From positions 1 through 64,000 of the forward strand of contig SRSI01000024.1 of the NCBI GenBank assembly GCA_005656395.1: a stretch of DNA of 64,000 nucleotides. Reading direction: 5' to 3'. The stretch comes from Strongyloides papillosus. Taxonomy: Eukaryota > Nematoda > Chromadorea > Rhabditida > Strongyloididae. This document shows positions 58,626 through 64,000 of this stretch, piece after piece (the first letter of the stretch is position 1; each line of letters starts with the position of its first letter). The position numbers and the translations under genes are program-made. The notes below the pieces were generated by a model. It was not told where the DNA came from. It ran no database searches and saw nothing but the letters and a program-made list of their open reading frames with translations.

Positions 58626-60341
58626 ATAGTTTTTTACCAGAAATAACTCTTTTTAAAGTTAATGGAATTTTATTGTTTATGACTCATTTGAAAGATACAA
58701 CTCAGGAATAAGGAGGAAAATAAATACTTAAAAGATTTGTAAAAAATTAATTAACTAATGGATCAAAAAGTGATGATCATTTTTTTAGTAAAAATTAAAA
58801 TTTTCTAATATTATAATTTTATGCAAAGTTGTTTAAAGAAAATAAAACTAATGTTAGCACGTATAACAAAGTCTGGCATAAAATATAAAAACTGTAACGA
58901 TGATTGTAGCTTAAAAACAAAAAATTTATTTTTAGGTACTAATTTTTTGATCTTTTTACAATTATATATTTGTAAAATTAAGGTGAATATGTAGTTAATA
59001 GAGCAATAATATTAAATTGTTTATACCAATTCAAAGGTATGATGAAAAGTCACTTAAATTGTTACTTGAAAATATTCGAATATACATTTTTATTCACCTT
59101 TTAGATAATAAATGAGATTCTTTTTGTTGGGTAGATTTTTTTTAACTAAACAGTTTCAATAAATGTAAACGTTATGAAATGATTCTCAAACTCAGAAATA
59201 TTTCATATTTTATAACATTGTATTTTCGGTTATCTTATTTCTCCAGAAATTTTTAATTTAATAGAACAATTTTTTGTATACATACTTTGATTAATAACTT
59301 AGTACAAAAATGCTTTTATAAAAAATATGCTCCGCGGACCAGCCCTGACCTGCCGAAGGCGGGTCCAAGGCTGGTGTATAAAAAAAGATTAAAGATACGA
59401 TACAGAAAGAATGTTATTTTTGTTTATCTTAAGGCGAATTAACAAATTTGATGAAATTGAAAAAGGTGTTAAAAAAGGGATAGTTTTTTGTTGAAATTTT
59501 GAGAGATTATTATTTTGAGTTGTACTTTTGCGAATTGTAATATTCCCGTAAATAGTAATCCAAATAAAACTTTATACAAAAATCATAAAAATTTTATCTA
59601 TACTCTAAAAAATACGTAAAAACGTTTTATAATGTAACAGTTTTGCAAGTAGTGTGAAAAAATGGTAAATGATCTAAAAAAATGAAAAAAATATTTTTAC
59701 AAAAAATTAAAGTGATAAAAGATATTACAGTTTTGTGAACAATATACAAGGTGTCTCATAATTAACTCCCCACTTGCGAAAGCTTATAACTTTTTTCTAC
59801 GAAGAGATAAAAACGTAAAATTTAGCAGGTTAGTAGAACTAAGAGACAATATTTTTGATTTTTTTTATTTTTAAAAAATTTTGGTTCCATTTGGACTTAT
59901 GGCCATTTTAAAAAAATGTGTTTTTTTCGCCTTTATGAGTGCGTAACTTTTTTATATGACGAGATGTTGAGATGATTTTTTTACATACCGAAAGCTCAAC
60001 TTCTTTTGTACTGGAATCCCCAGTATCATAAATATTGAACTTCATTACCATTGTTTAATTTTTAATTAAAACAAAAAAACCACGATTTTTGCCAAAATTT
60101 CAGAGTTTTTTCAAAATTAAAGCTCATTGAGAAGATTCTCGCAAAAGCTTTATCATTAATCTGATAGAGTAAACGATGCTATATCGAATGGGTATAGTAT
60201 CATAAAAATCAAATAAGATTGACGAAAGTTACGATTTACTAAAGATTGCTAATTTCGTACTTTTGGTAAAAAATTAGGTTATAAACACTATTTATTCTAA
60301 CACGATTGGTACCTAATAGCATTATTATTATCAATAAAGTA
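58626..60341. other. AT-rich DNA with one GC-rich hairpin
   Basis: Satellite remnants to about 58750, then AT-rich DNA without a convincing gene. At 59338-59375 a strong hairpin (7 + 8 bp) stands out. A region at 59750-60240 contains phrases such as AAAGCTTATAACTTTTTT and GTGCGTAACTTTTTTATA that recur with variation, suggesting another degenerate repeat. Confidence 0.4.
59338..59375. other. GC-rich stable hairpin
   Basis: Outer stem ACCAGCC/GGCTGGT (7 bp), inner stem GACCTGCC/GGCGGGTC (8 bp with one G-T pair) and a GAA loop, with small CT and CAA bulges. It is isolated in strongly AT-rich DNA. No known RNA recognised. Confidence 0.6.
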
Positions 60342-60359
60342 TGCTAATTTACAGTATAT

Positions 60360-60476
60360 TGCTAGTAAGGATTTGTCTTCCAACGAATCCTTTTAAATTG
60401 TTAATTTTATGTGTTTAAATATAACCTTTACCAGTTATATTTTTATTTCTTATTTTTGCTCTAATAAAAATTTTCA
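60360..60476 (+). repeat. Probable 5' LTR of the right-end gypsy element
   Basis: The end TAATAAAAATTTTCA and the position just before gag parallel the compact element. A hairpin AAGGATT/AATCCTT near the start also parallels it. The left boundary (TGCTAGTAAGG) is a guess because the 3' LTR lies outside the window. Confidence 0.35.
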
Positions 60477-60491
60477 CTCCAACTTCGTCCC

Positions 60492-61436
60492 ATGGAAGCC
60501 CCACCTAGTGTGAACCTTCAAACGAAACTGGAGATACTCAAATCCAAATCATTACAAGAATTAAGAGAACTTTGCCCCTATAAATCATTAACCAAAGATC
60601 TTATTACTATCATTATGTTAGATGAATACTCTCAACTCGACAGACACAAAGAAGTTACAGATCTGGTGCTAGGTCTTGCGACGAATACAGTTCTGCCTAC
60701 AAGTAATCCCAAAATTACTCATTCCGGAATTTCAACATCGTGTGATTGCAATACCAATAAAATGGCGAATGTTACTATTACTGAAACTCCAACGTTCAAT
60801 TCAAAATCAATGTCTTTTACTAAGTGGATCTCTCTTTTGGAAACCGAATTCACCGTCAAAAATGTCACTACTGATGAAGCAAAGCTTGCATGGTTGCAAC
60901 TGAAACTTGGAATTGATAATCTCCAATTGTTACCAACCGTGGTAAGTACAAATACTTATGAACAATATAAGCAAATTATTCAGAACAAATTCCCTGTCGA
61001 AATGAGTGAACAAGAACTTCTCGTCCAATACGGCTCTTATCGTGTTAATCTCACCAAGGATGGACTGAAAGACCTGCAAACCTTGACATTGAAGACCTTC
61101 CGTGACAGACCTGAAGCTACTCAAGTATCAGAAATGTGCTCCAAGTTGATGTTGGCCGCTAGAACAGATCTGCAACGTTATGTTATTGAATCAGCAAAAT
61201 CCCTTCCTCTCTCTCAAGCTCTGGATCAAATTTCAAAAACTGTTCCTGACAAATTCAAGCCCATGTCTCATGATCGCTGTAAATTCTGCAACTTCTCTGG
61301 ACATTCTGAAGAACAATGTCAACGTAAAGCTGCGGGACTTGAAAAGAAGGATTATTTTGCCATCAAACAACAACGACGCAGAGAATCTCCCACCTCCACC
61401 AACTCTACCAATTTCACCATCAAGCAGGAAAACTAA
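60492..61436 (+). CDS. gag: Gypsy Gag polyprotein, right-end element
   Basis: 314 aa. The start ATG lies about 15 nt after the presumed LTR end. Helical N-terminal half; SFTKWISLLETEF and TYEQYKQIIQNKFP belong to the capsid-like part. CCHC zinc knuckle CKFCNFSGHSEEQC at about residues 262-275, then a basic tail. It ends in a TAA directly after the AAC of the recoding site. Related to the Gag of the compact element by knuckle context and domain spacing. Confidence 0.9.
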   Translation: MEAPPSVNLQTKLEILKSKSLQELRELCPYKSLTKDLITIIMLDEYSQLDRHKEVTDLVLGLATNTVLPTSNPKITHSGISTSCDCNTNKMANVTITETPTFNSKSMSFTKWISLLETEFTVKNVTTDEAKLAWLQLKLGIDNLQLLPTVVSTNTYEQYKQIIQNKFPVEMSEQELLVQYGSYRVNLTKDGLKDLQTLTLKTFRDRPEATQVSEMCSKLMLAARTDLQRYVIESAKSLPLSQALDQISKTVPDKFKPMSHDRCKFCNFSGHSEEQCQRKAAGLEKKDYFAIKQQRRRESPTSTNSTNFTIKQEN

Positions 61437-61460
61437 GTCACCTGGGGGTGACAGCCCAGG
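61427..61460 (+). promoter_or_regulatory. -1 frameshift signal of the right-end gypsy element
   Basis: G-GAA-AAC at 61427-61433 in gag phase, 7-nt spacer (61434-61440), then the stem CCTGGG/CCCAGG (61441-61446 with 61455-61460, 8-nt loop). An alternative overlapping stem GTCACC/GGTGAC (61437-61442 with 61447-61452) is mutually exclusive with it. The heptamer is not the canonical XXXYYYZ, but spacing and phase match the other two elements, and pol is in the -1 frame. Confidence 0.7.
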
Positions 61461-64000
61461 AGGAAAAAAATACTGAAAATTTACAATCTCATAATCTTAT
61501 CCTTGACACTTCACCTGCCATTGATGATGGTACTTTATCACCGGGAGAGTTTGATGATGCATATCTGGATACTGTTAATAATATCAAAGATGAAATTGAA
61601 TTTGAGAATGAACTTCCTGTAACCAACATGGAACTGGCGTCTTCCGTTTGTTTTATCAATCAAGCTAGAGTTCTTCTTGATGTTGGTGCCAATGTTAACG
61701 TTCTCAATACCTCAACCGCTAAGAAACTTCAAATCTTCGATGCTACTGTCAAAAAGAAAATATTATCGTGTGGAAGTAATCTTGAAACTTACCAAATCAA
61801 TGCTCCCTTCTCCATCACTTATAAAGGAAAAACTATCACTCCAAAAGGAACTACCGTTACCAAAGATATACCATATGATTTAATTATGAACATACAAACA
61901 TGTGGTCTTCTAGGAATATCTATTGATACTGCCAGTAAAAACATCACCATCAACGATCCGTTTAAGAAAGAAATACTTCAGTTGTATCCTGAAGCTGTAG
62001 TCAGTGAATCCAATCCTTTAGGTAAATGTACCATTACAGCTCCACCACTCATGTTCAGAGACCTGGAAATGCCAAAGTTAATACGTTATGGAGTCCCTCC
62101 ACCACTAATTCCAGAAGTTCAGAAGGAAATTGATGAAATGATAAGTCTTGATGTATGCAGACTAAATTACAATACCAAATATATCGTACCTATTCGCGTT
62201 GTTAGTAAAAGTTCAAAACAACTACGTATCTGTCAAGACTTTCGTGAATTGAATAAGAAATTGTATACTGACTTCTACTGCAGCCCATCTTTCAAAGAAC
62301 TGTTTATGTCTATGAAATCTTTCTCTTTTGCTTCTCGTATTGATCTTCGTAAAGCCTACTGGCAAATATGCCTTCATCCATCTGATAGAGATAAGTTAGG
62401 TTTCTTCTTCAATAGGAAGGTGTATTCATTAAATCGCCTACCTTTTGGATTGTCCTCTTCTCCTGGTATATTTCAACGTCTCATGGATCAGATACTCTCT
62501 TATGTTCCATCTCTGGTATACCAAGATGACATCCTAATCTTGGCTGGCAATTCACGTGATGAACACAAAAATTATGTTTTACAAGCAATACAGTCTCTCC
62601 ACTCACATGGCCTGGTCATTAATCTTGAAAAGTCAACATTCTTTGATGCACAATGCATATTTCTTGGTTACAAAGTCTCCCCAATAGGAATCTCACCCAA
62701 TCCTAAACTTATTCAATCATTGAAGGACTTTCATACTCCGAAAACTCCATACCAACTGCGTGCCTTTAGAGGACTCTTCAATTTTCTCTCTCATAACATA
62801 CCGGACAGTGCCAAGTTATCAATTCACCTGAATGACTTTATCGGAACTTTACCAAAAAGTAGAAAAGAAATTCCTATACCTGAAAATGTACAACAAGATA
62901 TATTAGCTATGAAAGATAGTATGTCTCGTATTGTTACCCTTGGTTTCCCTGATTTTTCAAAAGATTTCCAGTTAATGTGTGATGCCTCAAACACAGGTTA
63001 TGGTTCTATTCTAATGCAATCTCATGCACCAATCAATACATATCTGAATCCAAAACAACTATATCCCATTGCTGTACATTCTCGTTCATGGGATGCTTTG
63101 GCCCGTTCTGCTACTCCTACTTACTATGAACTCAAATCCATCAGCCGTTCACTTACCTTTTTTTCTCCACTTATTAGATATAGTCGTATTCACGTATTTA
63201 CTGACCACAAGAATCTTCTCCGCATTATTATGGATGGATCTCTACCCATATATCAGAAGTACATCTTTAATATTTGCAATTTCAACTGTGTCATCAAGTT
63301 TATTGAAGGACATAACAACCCTGTGGCTGATGCTCTTAGTCGTTCACCTCTAGATGGGAGCCAAGATACAGTCAACTGCATCTCCAAGAATGAGGAAATA
63401 GACATTGATGATCTATACCAATCCTTTCATGTCAATACAGGGCATTTATCACTTATCAAAGTCAAAGAATCATTAATGCAAGCAATTACCAAAAATCATC
63501 CGAAATTACGTGTAGCCAGAAGAATACTGAAACAGGTAGCCTCCAAAATAAGTCAATGTCAAGCATGTAGATCCAACAACGTCATTCCACGAAAGAAAGA
63601 TAGTGATGATGAATATAAAGTCACAAAACCAATGGAGCTTTTATGTCTTGATCTGTCCAAGTACCAAAACACCAATATACTATGTGTGGTTGATAGATAC
63701 TCTAAATACAAGTTCTTCTTTGAATTAAAATCAACTACAGGTGATCAAATCGTTAAAATTATCAAATCAAAAATAGTAGATGTCTATGGACTTCCACAAA
63801 GATTAAGAAGTGATAATGCTAGAAATCTCATAGAAGGACCTGTAGCACAGTACTGTAAAGAACAATTCATTCTCCAAGAATCAGCCATAAGATATCGACA
63901 TACCACCAACCAAATTGTAGAAAGAGCCTTTAGAACACTGTTTGAAATGATGAGAAAGATGCCTAAGGTTAGAGGTCCATTTTCTGATAATTTGAAGATA
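61433..64000 (+). CDS. pol: Gypsy pol (protease-RT-RNase H-integrase), open to the window end
   Basis: No stop in more than 2.5 kb. Protease near 61676: LLDVGANVNVL, with DVG in place of DTG/DSG. RT: SFASRIDLRKAYWQI and LVYQDDIL (about 62512-62535). RNase H: MCDASNTGYGSIL, YYELKSIS, FTDHKNLL, NPVADALSR. Integrase: HVNTGH...CQAC zinc-binding region, then CLDLS, LRSDNARNL and NQIVERAFRTL supplying D, D and E. The C-terminus is beyond the window. No lesion was seen, so this is the best candidate for an autonomous element here. Confidence 0.9.

Overview
The window is a strongly AT-rich stretch of animal nuclear DNA, most likely from a parasitic nematode of the Strongyloides group. This is inferred from a tandem array of secreted CAP (SCP/TAPS) genes, very small introns (36-41 nt), extreme AT bias, and nematode-type Ty3/gypsy elements. 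No rRNA or tRNA gene was recognised. The window falls into a gene cluster on the left and a transposon-dominated right part.

Positions 1-17500 hold seven minus-strand, two-exon CAP-domain genes in a roughly 2-kb repeating unit. Each encodes a signal peptide, a pro-region ending in a basic KR-Q site, a Lys/Thr/Pro/Arg-rich linker and a C-terminal CAP domain. Each also carries an almost unchanged TATA-containing block at the same distance upstream of the ATG. Decayed copies of other secreted or membrane gene families lie at the left edge (1-417), inside the array (11524-12199) and just right of it (19608-20371). A TA-flanked transposon (685-2238) and a 286-bp insertion (7698-7983) interrupt array units whose sister units preserve the empty sites.

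From 17.7 to 37.4 kb the DNA is mostly AT-rich and non-coding. It holds inverted-repeat elements, a possible solo LTR, and one Ty3/gypsy element on the minus strand (24598-29847) with gag, a canonical -1 frameshift signal and pol. Pol is intact except for one nonsense codon. A two-exon secreted-protein gene lies at 37438-38123.

From 38.6 to 52.9 kb is a 14.2-kb insertion bounded by nearly identical 169-bp LTRs and a CTGT target duplication, lodged in a 186-bp tandem repeat. It encodes a large Gag-protease ORF with an unusual internal membrane/cysteine/coiled-coil module, followed by a truncated reverse transcriptase. The rest is filled by nested sequence: related LTR pieces, a TA-flanked inverted-repeat element, and a small minus-strand gypsy element with intact ORFs, mutated RT/RNase H catalytic residues and no integrase. 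A short membrane-protein ORF lies next to the 3' LTR.

From 52.9 to 60.3 kb there are satellites, minisatellites, palindromic elements and a fold-back Mutator-like element with a 9-bp target duplication. The window ends inside a third gypsy element (gag 60492-61436, pol open to 64000) that is apparently intact as far as it is visible. Three of the gypsy elements share the same gag/pol recoding design: a slippery site ending in AAC, a 7-nt spacer and a CCTGG/CCAGG-type hairpin.
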